A DNA stretch of 64,000 nucleotides from Pontibacter flavimaris (GCF_001907195.1 NZ_LVWA01000002.1:434001-498000); one strand, 5' to 3'; positions 38,811 through 48,646 are shown, numbered from the stretch's first letter. Made by a program: numbers and translations. The notes: generated by a model not told the origin, from the letters alone.

Positions 38811-39113
38811 TCTCTGGCGCAAGCTTAAAGTCCCGGAGCATTTCGGGGCGTCCGCTTGTGCCTTTTTATACTTGAGCTATACTTTCTTAGCCACCGCTTC
38901 CTGTAATTCGATACAAGCTATACTTGCTAGCTTCCGCTGATCCTCTAGTTCCCACAAACCTACAGTTGCATCTCCAGCTTTGGCGCTCTCCAGCCCGAGA
39001 GGGCTCGTCCTTTGGCATCGCGCTGTGTTCCCTCCTGCGCCAGGGCGCTGCCCTTGCAGGGCACCGGATCTCACAAGCCGCTCAACCCAAGGACTGGGAA
39101 CAGATTCGATAGC
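38811..39113 (+). repeat. Dispersed intergenic element of about 300 bp, copy A
   Basis: Shares with copies at 48.1 and 58.1-58.4 kb the blocks TTCCCACAAACCTACAGTT, GGCATCGCGCTG, CACCGGA...CTC and GCTCAACCCAAGGACTGGG, ending in TTCGATAGCT. The spacer 38678-39304 has no gene that I can support; short open frames over it are not conserved in the other copies. A C-rich/G-rich repeat (CCCCCTCCCCTGTTTTTAGG) sits at 39222-39260. Confidence 0.75.
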
Positions 39114-39304
39114 TACGGCCATTGCCATGCAACAAGTACAAGCTGTCCCCTCGAGGACAAGTGAGAGCAGGAGCTCGAAACTTGCGAGCATAGCTCAACA
39201 GGGGTGTAATCGGCTGCTGAAGCCCCCTCCCCTGTTTTTAGGGGCGGGTGGGGTGGGGTTATACCCTGCATTGCCTGAAACCCTGACCCTAGCAGAAAAA
39301 TTAA

Positions 39305-39700
39305 CTATCTCGTAAACGTATACAGGTAGTTGATAAAGAAATTCCAGAAGAAGACCAGCACCACGGCGATGAACTTGGAAACGTAGAAATTGAGTTTAAC
39401 GCGCTCGGTGAGGAGGTAGATGATGAGGTTGTTGAGCAGCAGGCCCACCAGGGCCGCGGCCAGGAACTTGGAGAACTGCCAGCCGATCTCGGGGTCGTGG
39501 CTGTGGAAAGTCCAGATGCGGTTGAGGTAATAGTTGCTGGCGCTGGCCAGCAGAAACCCCAGGCTGTTGGCCATGTACTTGTTCCAGCGCAGCACCTCCT
39601 TAGCCAGAAACGTGGCCCCAAAATCCAGCAGCAGTCCAGAGAAGCCCACCAGGCCAAACTTCAGGAACTTAAAGAAAAGGCTCTGTATACTTTCTGACAT
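39305..39700 (-). CDS. GtrA family membrane protein
   Basis: 131 aa, four transmembrane helices, with the family signatures N-Y-Y-L-N-R-I-W-T-F after helix 2 and N-F-F-I-N-Y-L-Y-T-F at the C-terminus. GtrA proteins are thought to flip polyprenyl-phosphate-linked sugars across the membrane for cell-surface polysaccharide modification. It could serve the GT-C enzyme that converges on it, but the two are separated by a 600-base repeat region. Confidence 0.88.
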   Translation of the reverse strand: MSESIQSLFFKFLKFGLVGFSGLLLDFGATFLAKEVLRWNKYMANSLGFLLASASNYYLNRIWTFHSHDPEIGWQFSKFLAAALVGLLLNNLIIYLLTERVKLNFYVSKFIAVVLVFFWNFFINYLYTFTR

Positions 39701-39864
39701 CCGGTTTATACTTTGCAGCTCCTGCGCCGGTCACAGCACAGGGGCTACAAAAGTAATAGACTTACCGCAGGCTACCAACCCTACTTTTCTGCTACCATAC
39801 CGGAGGCAAGTATAAACAAGCACGGCTCCTCGTACAGGATGAGCGGAGAGCGTCTGCTTCAGGT

Positions 39865-40287
39865 CTATTTAAACAGGCCGCCCAACTTGTCCTTCAGCCC
39901 GCCGCCCGTCAAACCGCCCAGCAGGTCGGTCTCGTTCAGGTTGCCGGCACTCGCCTGCCCCTGTATCTTCTGCATGATAAAATTGATCACAAAGGGCGCC
40001 ACCTGGTTGGCAACGCCGGCGGGGATGCCCAGTTTGCTGGTAAGGTCTCCCACATACTTGTTGATGATGCTGTTGGTGGCGCTGCTGTCTGCAGGTGCCT
40101 TGTTGCCCTTGAACACATCCATCAGGCCGCCCATGTCGCCGCTGCCCGCGCGTTGCTTCAGTTCGTTCACCACATTGTCCTTAGCCAGGTCCACAGACTG
40201 GTTGGCTTTCTCGGGCTCCAGGTTATACTTGCTTTGCAGCTCTCCGGTCAGCTGGCCCTTAATGGTGTTAATGATGTTCTCGATCAT
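39865..40287 (-). CDS. DUF937/YidB-like small protein
   Basis: 140 aa from the ATG at 40287 (M-I-E-N-I-I-N-T-I-K); a longer frame reaches 40359 but adds an unlikely N-terminus. Helical, with Gly-rich C-terminus (L-L-G-G-L-T-G-G-G-L-K-D-K-L-G-G-L-F-K) like YidB/DUF937 proteins. Function unknown. Confidence 0.6.
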   Translation of the reverse strand: MIENIINTIKGQLTGELQSKYNLEPEKANQSVDLAKDNVVNELKQRAGSGDMGGLMDVFKGNKAPADSSATNSIINKYVGDLTSKLGIPAGVANQVAPFVINFIMQKIQGQASAGNLNETDLLGGLTGGGLKDKLGGLFK

Positions 40288-40544
40288 AGCTTTATACTTT
40301 AAATGGTTTATTATCAGGTTCTTGTTGGAAAACAAGGCATCAAAAACGGGTGGAGCCAAACTATACTTTCAGAAAGGTTGTTCTTCAGGCGGCCCCGGGT
40401 CTGCTTCTAAAAAGTATAACGGCAACGGGCGCACAAAGATATTTTCGGCCCAATACCTGTGCAGTAAGCTGTTTTGGCAGCATTCTTGCATATATAGTAC
40501 GAGCCCTTTTCCCTAATATTTAATAGCTTTGCCCCCACAAACAC

Positions 40545-41099
40545 ATGAACATGCGATACCTTGCCTTTTTAGCCATTATTCTGATAGCCGGAGCCACCTT
40601 TGCACAGTCTAAACTGAAGAAAACCCAGATCAGCAAAGAAGTAAGCGTGCTGCTGCCGCAGGATTTTATGCCGATGCCTGATGATGGCATTGCCCGTAAA
40701 TACCCCGCCGCTACCCGCCCGCTCGCCGTGTACACCAGCCCCAATGGCCAGATAGACTTTAGCGTAACGCAGAAGCCGTCGCAGTTTAAGGAGCAGGATC
40801 TGGACATGCTGCGCGAGTTTTACAAAGCCAACCTGCTGGAGCGCTTCACGCAGGTGGATTTTATCCGGCAGGAGGTAACGCAGGTAAAGGGCAAAGACTA
40901 CCTGGTGTTTGAGTTTGTGAGCAACCTGGCCGACGAGCGCGGCACCTCTAACCTGGCGCCGGTGCAGAAGTACAGCATTATGCAGTACACGATAAAGGAT
41001 GGCCAGCTTTACATTTTTACCCTACACGTGCCTTTCTCTATGAAGAACGATTGGCAGCAGACAGCCCGCGATATGATGGGCTCCATCACGATAAAATAA
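40545..41099 (+). CDS. Small exported protein of unknown function
   Basis: 184 aa with signal peptide ending A-T-F-A-Q (residues 1-21). The mature domain (S-V-L-L-P-Q-D-F-M-P-M-P-D-D ... F-S-V-T-Q-K-P ... F-T-L-H-V-P) looks like a small alpha/beta PsbP- or DUF1795-like fold, but I cannot assign it firmly. Ends at a strong hairpin. Confidence 0.65.
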   Translation: MNMRYLAFLAIILIAGATFAQSKLKKTQISKEVSVLLPQDFMPMPDDGIARKYPAATRPLAVYTSPNGQIDFSVTQKPSQFKEQDLDMLREFYKANLLERFTQVDFIRQEVTQVKGKDYLVFEFVSNLADERGTSNLAPVQKYSIMQYTIKDGQLYIFTLHVPFSMKNDWQQTARDMMGSITIK

Positions 41100-41126
41100 C
41101 CACTACTACCTAACTATCTACTACGC

Positions 41127-41158
41127 AAAAGCCCCTCCAGGTTGGAGGGGCTTTTTTT
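41127..41158. terminator. Two-way terminator
   Basis: AAAAGCCCCTCCA / TGGAGGGGCTTTT with a seven-T tail, between two convergent genes. Confidence 0.88.
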
Positions 41159-41186
41159 GTGCCGCTAACTCAGGTTAAGAGAGGAG

Positions 41187-41834
41187 CTACTTTTTCTTTA
41201 GCTTGAAGTCCCGCAGGTAGCTCAGGGTGATACTGATGCTTTGGCTTTTGGAGGATATGGCAGCTAAATTCCGCTCGAAAACATTGTTCAGGCTGTGTGT
41301 CAGCCTCCCCTCCAGCTGGAAGGAGCCAAACGAGGTTTTCTGCACCATGCCGAGGCCCATGCTCAGCCCATACAGAAACTCGCTGTCCAGGCTCCGGTAC
41401 TGAAAGTCCGGCTCTTCATCAACTCCCTGCTGCTCATTCCCCTCGTCTCCCGATAACAGGTAGGAAGCGTAAGGACCGAAGTTGATGATAAAGCGCGTGT
41501 TCCTGTTCCCGATGGTTACATGCGTCAGGAAGGGCAGCTCCAGGTAGTTCAGGTTGCGGGTGTAAGAGCCTCCGGTATCCGAAAGCGCCCTCCAGCCCCG
41601 CTCCACATAGTTTACCTCCACCTGTATGCCCACCCTCGGGTGCGCCACATGCCGCAGCACCACCCCTGCGGTGTAGCCCTGCAGAAACTCCTGGTCTATT
41701 TCAGGGTCGAAGTTAAAGCGTGAATAGTTTACCCCTCCTTTCAGCCCAACGCTTAGCTCCGGCACAAAGTTATCCTGCGCCTGCGCCTGCCAAGCGATGA
41801 GTAGTACGAATAATGCGAGAAAGACCTTTTTCAT
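41187..41834 (-). CDS. Outer-membrane beta-barrel protein (PorT-like, PF13568 type)
   Basis: 215 aa from the ATG at 41834 (M-K-K-V-F-L-A), which opens a signal peptide ending Q-A-Q-A-Q; an upstream extension of 60 codons lacks features of a real protein. Barrel strands such as V-G-L-K-G-G-V-N-Y-S-R-F-N-F and V-Q-V-E-V-N-Y-V-E-R-G-W are typical of the eight-stranded barrels common in Bacteroidota. No specific role can be given. Confidence 0.75.
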   Translation of the reverse strand: MKKVFLALFVLLIAWQAQAQDNFVPELSVGLKGGVNYSRFNFDPEIDQEFLQGYTAGVVLRHVAHPRVGIQVEVNYVERGWRALSDTGGSYTRNLNYLELPFLTHVTIGNRNTRFIINFGPYASYLLSGDEGNEQQGVDEEPDFQYRSLDSEFLYGLSMGLGMVQKTSFGSFQLEGRLTHSLNNVFERNLAAISSKSQSISITLSYLRDFKLKKK

Positions 41835-42023
41835 CCTGTAAAGTTTGTTTTGGATGGTATACTTTGCCTGCCCACCAGCTGCATCAACCTCAGGTAAGGT
41901 ATAAATATATGTCGGGTAAACATAGCTGGCGATTCTTCTTTTTAGGTTTACGATGGCTCCCTCCACCTGGCCTACCGTTAGGCCATACTTGTATTTTATC
42001 CCTGATGTGCCCATCTTTACTTT

Positions 42024-42479
42024 ATGGCAACAGATTTTTTATCCATCCACAGCGATGAGCATTTTATGCAGCAGGCATACCTGCAGGCGCAGTATGCCTA
42101 TGAGGAGGGCGAGGTTCCGATCGGGGCCGTGGTGGTGGCTAACAACCGGGTTATCGCCAGGGCCTATAACCAGACCGAGAAGCTGAACGACGTGACGGCC
42201 CACGCCGAGATGCTGGCCCTGACCGCCGCCTCTGAGTACATGGGCAACAAGTACCTGCACGACTGCACCCTCTATGTTACGGTGGAGCCCTGCGTGATGT
42301 GCGCCGGGGCCAGCTACTGGGCACAGCTAAAAAGGGTGGTGTTCGGAACAAACGAGCCCAAGCGCGGTTATAGAAGGGTAGGGAATCTGCTGCACCCTAA
42401 AACCGAGATGGTGAGCGGCATTATGGCGCAGGAGTGCGCCGACCTGATGGCCTCCTTCTTTGCGGCTAAAAGAAATTAA
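42024..42479 (+). CDS. tadA: tRNA adenosine(34) deaminase
   Basis: 151 aa. Zinc deaminase with H-A-E (His60, catalytic Glu62) and P-C-V-M-C (Cys90, Cys93). Converts A34 to inosine in tRNA-Arg(ACG). Family members in Bacteroidota are often annotated only as nucleoside deaminases, so another base substrate such as guanine is the main alternative. The sod promoter overlaps its 3' end. Confidence 0.87.
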   Translation: MATDFLSIHSDEHFMQQAYLQAQYAYEEGEVPIGAVVVANNRVIARAYNQTEKLNDVTAHAEMLALTAASEYMGNKYLHDCTLYVTVEPCVMCAGASYWAQLKRVVFGTNEPKRGYRRVGNLLHPKTEMVSGIMAQECADLMASFFAAKRN

Positions 42480-42488
42480 CTAACTTTG
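42459..42488 (+). promoter_or_regulatory. Candidate promoter of the superoxide dismutase gene
   Basis: TTTG (42459-42462), 18 bases, TAACTTTG (42481-42488), overlapping the end of tadA. It would give a leader of about 60 bases. Confidence 0.6.
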
Positions 42489-42555
42489 GAGGGATGCCGT
42501 ACATCACCATTGCATGTACAAGTAAAATATTTCTAACATAAATCTATATAAAACT

Positions 42556-43164
42556 ATGGCTTTCGAACTTCCGAAACTACCTTATGCCTACGACGCACTG
42601 GAGCCGCACATCGATGCGCGCACCATGGAGATCCACCATACCAAACACCACCAGGCCTACACCGATAACCTGAACAAGGCTATTGCAGGCACGGAGCTGG
42701 ATGGCAAGTCGATCGAGGAGATCCTGACCAGCATTGATGGCGAGAACAAGGCCGTTCGTAACAACGGCGGCGGTTACTATAACCACAACCTGTTCTGGAC
42801 AGTGCTTTCTCCAAACAGCGGCGGCCAGCCTACTGGCGAGCTGGCAGATGCGATCAACGCCACTTTCGGTTCCTTCGATCAGTTCAAGGAAAAATTCAAC
42901 GCGGCTGCGGCCACACGTTTCGGCTCTGGCTGGGCCTGGCTGTGCGTAAAAGGCGACAAGCTGGAAGTATGCTCTACCCCGAACCAGGATAACACCCTGA
43001 TGCCATTTGCAGAAGGCTGCGGTGGCAAGCCTATCCTGGGCCTGGACGTATGGGAGCACGCTTACTACCTGAACTACCAGAACCGCCGCCCGGACTACAT
43101 CAGCGCCTTCTGGAACGTGGTGAACTGGGAAGAGGTAACCCGCCGCTACAACGAGGCAAAGTAG
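42556..43164 (+). CDS. sodA: Superoxide dismutase, Mn/Fe family, manganese type by residues
   Basis: 202 aa, cytoplasmic dimer or tetramer. Metal ligands: His27 (M-E-I-H-H), His in N-N-G-G-G-Y-Y-N-H, and Asp/His in L-G-L-D-V-W-E-H. The second-sphere Gln is in N-Q-D-N-T-L, not in the Y-x-N-H helix, where Gly occurs; this pattern marks manganese or cambialistic enzymes. Single gene with own promoter and terminator. Confidence 0.93.
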   Translation: MAFELPKLPYAYDALEPHIDARTMEIHHTKHHQAYTDNLNKAIAGTELDGKSIEEILTSIDGENKAVRNNGGGYYNHNLFWTVLSPNSGGQPTGELADAINATFGSFDQFKEKFNAAAATRFGSGWAWLCVKGDKLEVCSTPNQDNTLMPFAEGCGGKPILGLDVWEHAYYLNYQNRRPDYISAFWNVVNWEEVTRRYNEAK

Positions 43165-43211
43165 TTTGCTAACGTAGCACGACGCACGTATCAAGTAGCA
43201 CGACTATAAAC

Positions 43212-43243
43212 AAAAAGCCCGACCGTAACTGGTCGGGCTTTTT
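43212..43243. terminator. Terminator of sodA
   Basis: AAAAAGCCCGACC / GGTCGGGCTTTTT with further T on the plus side. Confidence 0.88.
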
Positions 43244-43348
43244 GTTTTTGACCTCGCGGTGCGCAAAGTCCCTGCGAGTGTCTGGCAAGGTATAGGAGTG
43301 ACGCGAGAGGCTTGCTTGCCTTTAAAAAAGCTCCCAAAATCAGTCCTA

Positions 43349-43399
43349 AAGTATAAATCCCTGCCGCAGCACATGGCCGCAACAGGGATTTTTATACTT
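43349..43399 (-). terminator. Terminator of dsbD, stem based on the AAGTATAAA word
   Basis: AAGTATAAATCCCTG (43349-43363) pairs with CAGGGATTTTTATACTT (43383-43399). It is about 30 bases past the dsbD stop codon. Confidence 0.6.
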
Positions 43400-43427
43400 A
43401 CACTTAGCTTTAAACTATACTTTATAC

Positions 43428-45692
43428 TTACTTCCTGGCCACCTGCTGCTTGTTGTTATAGGCCTCCACGCCGGCGTCCAGGAACTTCACGAAGTTGTCC
43501 ACGCTCAGGTCATAGGCGATGGGCTTTACCAGCACGTTCTCGCTCTCATCCATCAGCACATAATAGGGCTGGGCATTCACGTTGAACTTGGTGATCTGGT
43601 AATCGGCATACTTCCTGCCGATCGTTTTCTTCACCTTGCCGTCATACGAGCTCGTATACTGCTCGCTTTCCGGCAGCTCGGTGCGGTCGTCCACGTAAAG
43701 AGCGGCGATTACGTAGTTCTCGCGCAGGCGCTTCAGCACCTCCGGGTCCGACCATACGTTCTGCTCCATCTCCCGGCAGTTTACGCAGCCATGGCCGGTA
43801 AAGTCGATGAAGATCGGCTTGCCTTGCTCAGCGGCGCATTTCTTAGCCTGCTCCAGGTCGAAGTAGCCCTGCAGGCCGTGCGGCAAGTGCAGGAAGTCGC
43901 CATACTTGGGCGGCTCGCAGAGTTCGCTGCTTACGGCAGCCACAGCCGCACTGCCACCGTTGCTCTGCCTTACAATCTTGTTGATGTCAAAGTCCTGGGT
44001 GGTTTGGGGCGGCAGGTAACCCGACAGCGCCTTCAGCGGGGCACCGAACAGGCCCGGGATCAGGTAAACCACAAAGCCAAAAGTGATGATAGCAAAGAAC
44101 AGGCGCGGCACGCTGATGAACTTCACCTCCGAGTCGTGAGAGAACTTGAGTTTGCCCAGCAGGTAAAAGCCCATCAGCGTGAAGATCACGATCCACAGGG
44201 CCAGGTATACTTCCCGGTCCAGCAGGCCCCAGTGGTATACCTGGTCGGCAATGCTCAGGAACTTAAGGGCCAGTGCCAGTTCTATAAAGCCCAGCACCAC
44301 CTTCACGGAGTTGAGCCAGCCACCGGACTTGGGCAAACTGCTCAGCCACGAGGGGAATACAGCAAACAGCGAGAAGGGCAGCGCAAAGGCCAGCGAGAAG
44401 CCGAGCATGCCGGCAATAGGACGAATGGTCTCGCCACCGGCAGAGGCCACCAGTATACTGCCCACAATCGGGCCGGTGCAGGAGAAGGACACCAGCACCA
44501 GCGTAAAGGCCATAAAGAACACGCCTATCCAGCCGCCTTGGTCGGCCTTGGCGTCGATCTTGTTAAGCCACGAGCTGGGCAGCGTGATCTCGAACATCCC
44601 GAAAAAAGACATGGCAAACACCACGAAGATGAGGAAGAACAGTACGTTGGGCAGCCAGTGCGTGCTCAGGAAGTTGGCTCCGTCGGCTCCGAAAAGCTTG
44701 GCCACGATCGTGCCGATCAAAGTATAAATCGCGATGATGGACAACCCGTAAACAACCGCCTTGAGGATGCCCTGTGTCCTGCTGCCGCCGCTGTTGGTGA
44801 AAAAGCTCACGGTCATGGGCACCATCGGGAACACGCAGGGCGTTAGCAGCGCGATCAGCCCCGAGCCAAAGGCCACCAGCATGAAAGCCCACAGGCCGTC
44901 ATCGGTAGTGGCAGGCTCCGCATCAGGTATGGCAGAAATGGTTTCGGCAGCATCAGTGTCCTCATCAGCAGTAGATGCTACAGGAGCTGCGGCTGTGTTC
45001 GTATCAGCTGAGGCAGCGGCTGCAGCGGCCGTTGCCAGGTCCGGGACTTTGGCCGCAGCTAATTCCTGCTCAGGCTGCTGTTGCGTTTGTGGCTGCTTTT
45101 GCTGCGGCTGCTGTTGCGCTTGTGGCTGCTTTTGCTGCGGCTGCTGTTGCGCGGCGGCTTTCGTATTGGCTTCCGGGGCAGCAGGCTTTGCGGCCACGCC
45201 GCTTACCTTTATCTGCTTGTTGGTAAAGGAAAACGTGTGATCAAACGGAATGCACTGGCCGGTTACGTCGGTGCAGACCTGGTACTCATACTCGCCCTTT
45301 ACCTGCAGGTCGGGTTGCAGCACGCGGATTTTCTGGCGGAACTGGCCTGTACCCACAAAGTAGGTATACTCTCCCTCCCACAGCTCGTCATACTTTTTCT
45401 TTGGCTTAACGGGCTTGATGTCGCCCACCAACTCGTAGGACGGGTGCTTCTGAAACGTGAAGGTCGTGACCATCGGACCCAGATCCGGGTCGAAGTCGGA
45501 GGAGTAGAGGTACCAGTCTTTGTCTATTTTTGCGTTAAAGATCAGCTCCACCTCCTCGCCCACGGCCACCTCCTTTTTAGACACTTCGTAGCTCCACGAC
45601 GCGGGCTTGAGCACCTGCGCCTGTGCCACAAAGGCCATCATAAACAACAGCCACGTGGCCAGCAGCTGTTTCGGGGTGATGTATTTGTTCAT
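43428..45692 (-). CDS. dsbD: Thiol:disulfide interchange protein DsbD with a Gln/Pro linker
   Basis: 754 aa. Carries electrons from cytoplasmic thioredoxin across the inner membrane to keep periplasmic thiols reduced. Order: signal peptide (1-25), DsbD-alpha sandwich with Cys139/Cys147 (V-C-T-D-V-T-G-Q-C), a linker from about 165 to 265 rich in Gln, Pro and Ala, a CcdA-like membrane domain with the paired cysteines L-T-P-C-V-F-P and F-S-C-T-G-P, then a thioredoxin domain with G-C-V-N-C. The linker contains an 11-residue repeat Q-Q-Q-P-Q-Q-K-Q-P-Q-A/T. All six redox cysteines are present. Confidence 0.93.
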   Translation of the reverse strand: MNKYITPKQLLATWLLFMMAFVAQAQVLKPASWSYEVSKKEVAVGEEVELIFNAKIDKDWYLYSSDFDPDLGPMVTTFTFQKHPSYELVGDIKPVKPKKKYDELWEGEYTYFVGTGQFRQKIRVLQPDLQVKGEYEYQVCTDVTGQCIPFDHTFSFTNKQIKVSGVAAKPAAPEANTKAAAQQQPQQKQPQAQQQPQQKQPQTQQQPEQELAAAKVPDLATAAAAAASADTNTAAAPVASTADEDTDAAETISAIPDAEPATTDDGLWAFMLVAFGSGLIALLTPCVFPMVPMTVSFFTNSGGSRTQGILKAVVYGLSIIAIYTLIGTIVAKLFGADGANFLSTHWLPNVLFFLIFVVFAMSFFGMFEITLPSSWLNKIDAKADQGGWIGVFFMAFTLVLVSFSCTGPIVGSILVASAGGETIRPIAGMLGFSLAFALPFSLFAVFPSWLSSLPKSGGWLNSVKVVLGFIELALALKFLSIADQVYHWGLLDREVYLALWIVIFTLMGFYLLGKLKFSHDSEVKFISVPRLFFAIITFGFVVYLIPGLFGAPLKALSGYLPPQTTQDFDINKIVRQSNGGSAAVAAVSSELCEPPKYGDFLHLPHGLQGYFDLEQAKKCAAEQGKPIFIDFTGHGCVNCREMEQNVWSDPEVLKRLRENYVIAALYVDDRTELPESEQYTSSYDGKVKKTIGRKYADYQITKFNVNAQPYYVLMDESENVLVKPIAYDLSVDNFVKFLDAGVEAYNNKQQVARK
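45073..45151. repeat. 33-bp tandem repeat inside dsbD
   Basis: Two complete 33-base units (45073-45105, 45106-45138) and a partial third (45139-45151) encode the Gln/Pro linker. The units differ by one base. Being a multiple of three, gain or loss of copies would keep the frame. Confidence 0.9.
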
Positions 45693-46113
45693 AGATCAAG
45701 CATTATACTTTATGGCAGCACAGTGTGAGCTGCCCTCTTCCCGGTTTTGTGTTAACCTGAAGCACTGCAAAAATAGGCAATTTATACTTGAGGCGACGCG
45801 GGGCAGCGCATATGTTTGCTAAACAACCGGTTTGGCTCCCTCAACGCTAGCTACTCCACCCCAAAGGACAGGCCACACTTTATTTGTGCTATTCTCTATA
45901 ACACTTGGCAGGCTGTTTTTTCTCCAGACAAGTATAAACTCTTTGGCGGGTATACTTTTATTCCGGGCAACCCCTACACATAAAGTGCATTTGTGGCCCT
46001 GTAGGTGCTGTTGGTCGTAAAATATAGTGCGTGCAGCATATACACATGTAAAACGACCACGTATTTTACTATTTTTACATCTTTGCTGAGGTAACACGGC
46101 AACAACACAAGCT
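45693..46113. other. Divergent spacer between dsbD and the CNNM-like gene
   Basis: About 420 bases with promoters for both sides presumably inside. It carries several AAGTATA/TATACTT words. I see no gene; a minus-strand open frame of 149 codons overlaps it and reaches into the CNNM-like gene, but has no family features. Confidence 0.5.
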
Positions 46114-47427
46114 ATGATTTTCGATATATTCTTAACCATATTCCTGGTACTGCTCAACGGCTTCTTTGTGGCAGCCGAGTTTGCCATTGTAAAGGTGAGG
46201 TCCTCGCAGATAGAGCTGCGGGCGCAGACCGGAAGCGCGCCGGCAAAGCTGGCCCAGCACATGCTCACCCACCTCGACGCTTACCTGTCGGCCACGCAGC
46301 TGGGCATTACGCTGGCCTCGCTGGGCCTGGGCTGGATTGGCGAGAGCGTGGTATCGCAGCTGGTGATCAACGTGATGCATACCTTTGGCTTTCAGGGAGG
46401 CGAGGAACTGGCCCATACGATTGCCCTGCCTATCTCGTTTGCCATTATCACCGTGCTGCACATCGTTTTCGGCGAGCTGGCCCCAAAATCGCTGGCTATC
46501 CAGCGCTCTGAGTCTACCACGCTGGCGATAGCCTACCCGCTGCGCTTTTTCTACCTTCTCTTCAGCCCGTTCATCTGGCTGCTCAATGGCCTGGCTAACC
46601 TGGTTTTGCGCGGGATGGGCATACAGCCCATGCACGGGGCCGAGGTGCATACGGCCGAGGAACTGCGCCTGCTGTTTGAGCAGAGCGCGGAGGGCGGCGC
46701 CATCCAGGACTCCCACCACGAGCTTATCGAGAACGTGTTCCTGTTTAATGAGCGCATGGTGAAGCAGATCCTGGTGCCGCGCACCAAGGTGGTGGCCGTT
46801 GACGTGAACGTGCCGGAGGAGGAACTCCTCGAGATCGTCTTTACAGAAGGGTACTCCCGCCTGCCGGTGTACAGCGGCAACATCGATAATATCGTGGGCA
46901 TCCTTTACGTGAAGGATATCCTGAGCATCGTGCGCCTGGGCAAGCCCATCTTAGTGGAGGAGCTGATGCGCCCTGCCTACTTTGTGCCGGAGACGAAGAA
47001 GATCAATCGCCTCCTGAAGCAGTTCCAGCGCCGCCACCTGCACATGGCCATCGCCACCGACGAGTTTGGCGGCGTGTCGGGCATCGTGACCATCGAGGAC
47101 ATTATTGAGGAACTGGTGGGCGAGATACAGGATGAGTACGATGAGGAGGCCCCGATTGTGGAGCGCATCAACGACTTTGAGTACAAGGTAAACGGCTCTG
47201 CCGCCGTATCCGACGCCAACGATTACCTGCCCTACCCGCTGCCGGAGGGCGAGGATTACGAAACCGTGGGCGGGCTGCTGAACGTGATCTATGGCCAGAT
47301 TCCGGAGAACCTGAACGAGACAACCACTTTTAACCAGTACAACGTGCGCATCCTGGAGAAATCGGACCGCCGCGTGGAGTCGGTGCTGCTGACCGTGCGC
47401 GAAGAGGACAGGGAGGCAATAAACTAG
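46114..47427 (+). CDS. CNNM/CorC-family membrane protein with CBS domains (hemolysin-like)
   Basis: 437 aa. N-terminal DUF21 membrane domain of four helices (about 1-180), then a CBS pair (about 205-330; V-P-R-T-K-V-V-A-V and [10 protein letters not shown]), and a C-terminal CorC_HlyC domain with [10 protein letters not shown]. The family handles Mg2+ or Co2+ efflux; the hemolysin name is historical. Followed after 2 bases by the hemerythrin gene, so the two are co-transcribed. Confidence 0.9.
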   Translation: MIFDIFLTIFLVLLNGFFVAAEFAIVKVRSSQIELRAQTGSAPAKLAQHMLTHLDAYLSATQLGITLASLGLGWIGESVVSQLVINVMHTFGFQGGEELAHTIALPISFAIITVLHIVFGELAPKSLAIQRSESTTLAIAYPLRFFYLLFSPFIWLLNGLANLVLRGMGIQPMHGAEVHTAEELRLLFEQSAEGGAIQDSHHELIENVFLFNERMVKQILVPRTKVVAVDVNVPEEELLEIVFTEGYSRLPVYSGNIDNIVGILYVKDILSIVRLGKPILVEELMRPAYFVPETKKINRLLKQFQRRHLHMAIATDEFGGVSGIVTIEDIIEELVGEIQDEYDEEAPIVERINDFEYKVNGSAAVSDANDYLPYPLPEGEDYETVGGLLNVIYGQIPENLNETTTFNQYNVRILEKSDRRVESVLLTVREEDREAIN

Positions 47428-47429
47428 CC

Positions 47430-47888
47430 ATGAAACGACACGAAAGCCTCATACCCATCTCCCGCCAGCACCACGGCGGCTTGCTCACGGCCAGGCTGCT
47501 GCAGCACGGCGCCCCCGCCTACAAAGGCATGCCCACCGCTCTCACCGCCAAGCGCGACTATGTGGTGGACTTTCTGCAGGAGCACCTGCTGCCCCATTTC
47601 AAACTGGAGGAGGAAACGGTGTTTATACTTGCCGCAGACTATTCGGAAGAGCTAAAGCAGCAGGCCCAGGCGCTGCAGGCAGAGCACCGGCAACTGGAGC
47701 GGCTTATACTTGCCCTGCCCGGTGCTGAGGAAGCCGCGCTGCCGGAGAGGTTAGATGCTGTAGGCAAACTGCTGGAGCAGCACATCCGCCAGGAAGAGCG
47801 TGTTTTTTTCGAGATCGTACAGGAAAAGCTGCCGGATGAGAAGCTTGAGTTGCTGCAGCAGCGGGTGCTGGAACATCTGACGCTGTAA
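47430..47888 (+). CDS. Hemerythrin-like HHE domain protein
   Basis: 152 aa, cytoplasmic four-helix bundle. Candidate iron ligands: His14/His15 (S-R-Q-H-H-G-G), H-L-L-P-H-F-K-L-E-E-E, E-H-R-Q-L-E-R and E-Q-H-I-R-Q-E-E-R. Family members sense or store O2 or NO, or repair iron centres. Two bases behind the CNNM-like gene. Carries the word twice as ATA CTT. Confidence 0.83.
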   Translation: MKRHESLIPISRQHHGGLLTARLLQHGAPAYKGMPTALTAKRDYVVDFLQEHLLPHFKLEEETVFILAADYSEELKQQAQALQAEHRQLERLILALPGAEEAALPERLDAVGKLLEQHIRQEERVFFEIVQEKLPDEKLELLQQRVLEHLTL

Positions 47889-48075
47889 CTCTATACTTGG
47901 ATTTTATTCCTATCTCTTGCCGGCCCCTCGCTGGCGCGGGCTTGCGGCCTGTGTCCTTGTTATACTTTATACCTGGGCTATACTTTTATACTTATCTTTC
48001 ATGATGCAAGTCTGAAGACTTGCATTCTATGTTGAGTTCAAGTTTATAACTTGACTGGCTAGCAGAGCCATACTT

Positions 48076-48392
48076 TTCCTGGCGCAAGCGTCCGCTTGTG
48101 CCTCTCTTAGCCCCTGCCTCCTGCAACCTGAGCCAGGCTATCCTTTCTAGCTGCCGCTTCCTCCAATTTGATACAAGCTATACTTTGTAGCTGCCGCTTA
48201 TCCTGTAGTTCCCACAAACCTACAGTTTCATTTCATACCTTGGTGCCCTCCTAGGCCGGGAGGCCTCGCCTTCGGGCATCGCGCTGGGAGCTTTTCCTTT
48301 GCTCCTGCGTCGCAATGCCTCACTGGCGTTCGGCACCGGAAAAACTCGCATAGGCGCTCAACCCAAGGACTGGGTGTCAGTTCGATAGCTGC
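48076..48392 (+). repeat. Dispersed intergenic element of about 300 bp, copy B
   Basis: Same order of blocks as copy A at 38.8 kb, from GGCGCAAGCGTCCGCTTGTG to GTTCGATAGCT. The 758-base spacer 47889-48646 has no supported gene; it also holds a palindrome ATGCAAGTCTGAAGACTTGCAT (48003-48027) and C-rich/G-rich blocks at 48470-48620. Confidence 0.75.
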
Positions 48393-48646
48393 TTACAACT
48401 GTCCCCTTGAGGGGACTATAGGGGTGTTTATACTTTGACTATGAAACTTATACCTTGAGGTGAAGCTAAGACCAAGCTCCCCTCCTTGGCTAAGGAGGGG
48501 TTAGGGGTGGTTGGACCCAGTACCGCTGAAGCTCCTTCCCTTGTTCTTAGGAGAGGGGTGAGGTGATGAGGGGCAGGGGGAACCCAGCACCGCTGAGGCT
48601 CCCTCCCCTTCTTCGCAGAGTGGGTTTATGGGTATTCATACTTGCA

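Noticed and set aside
38877..39191. Open frames over the repeat spacer near 39 kb
   Set aside because: They lie in the dispersed 300-bp element and are not kept in its other two copies.
44975..45728. Plus-strand frames over the dsbD Gln/Pro linker
   Set aside because: Their Leu/Trp-rich repeats are the complement of the DsbD tandem repeat, not a protein.
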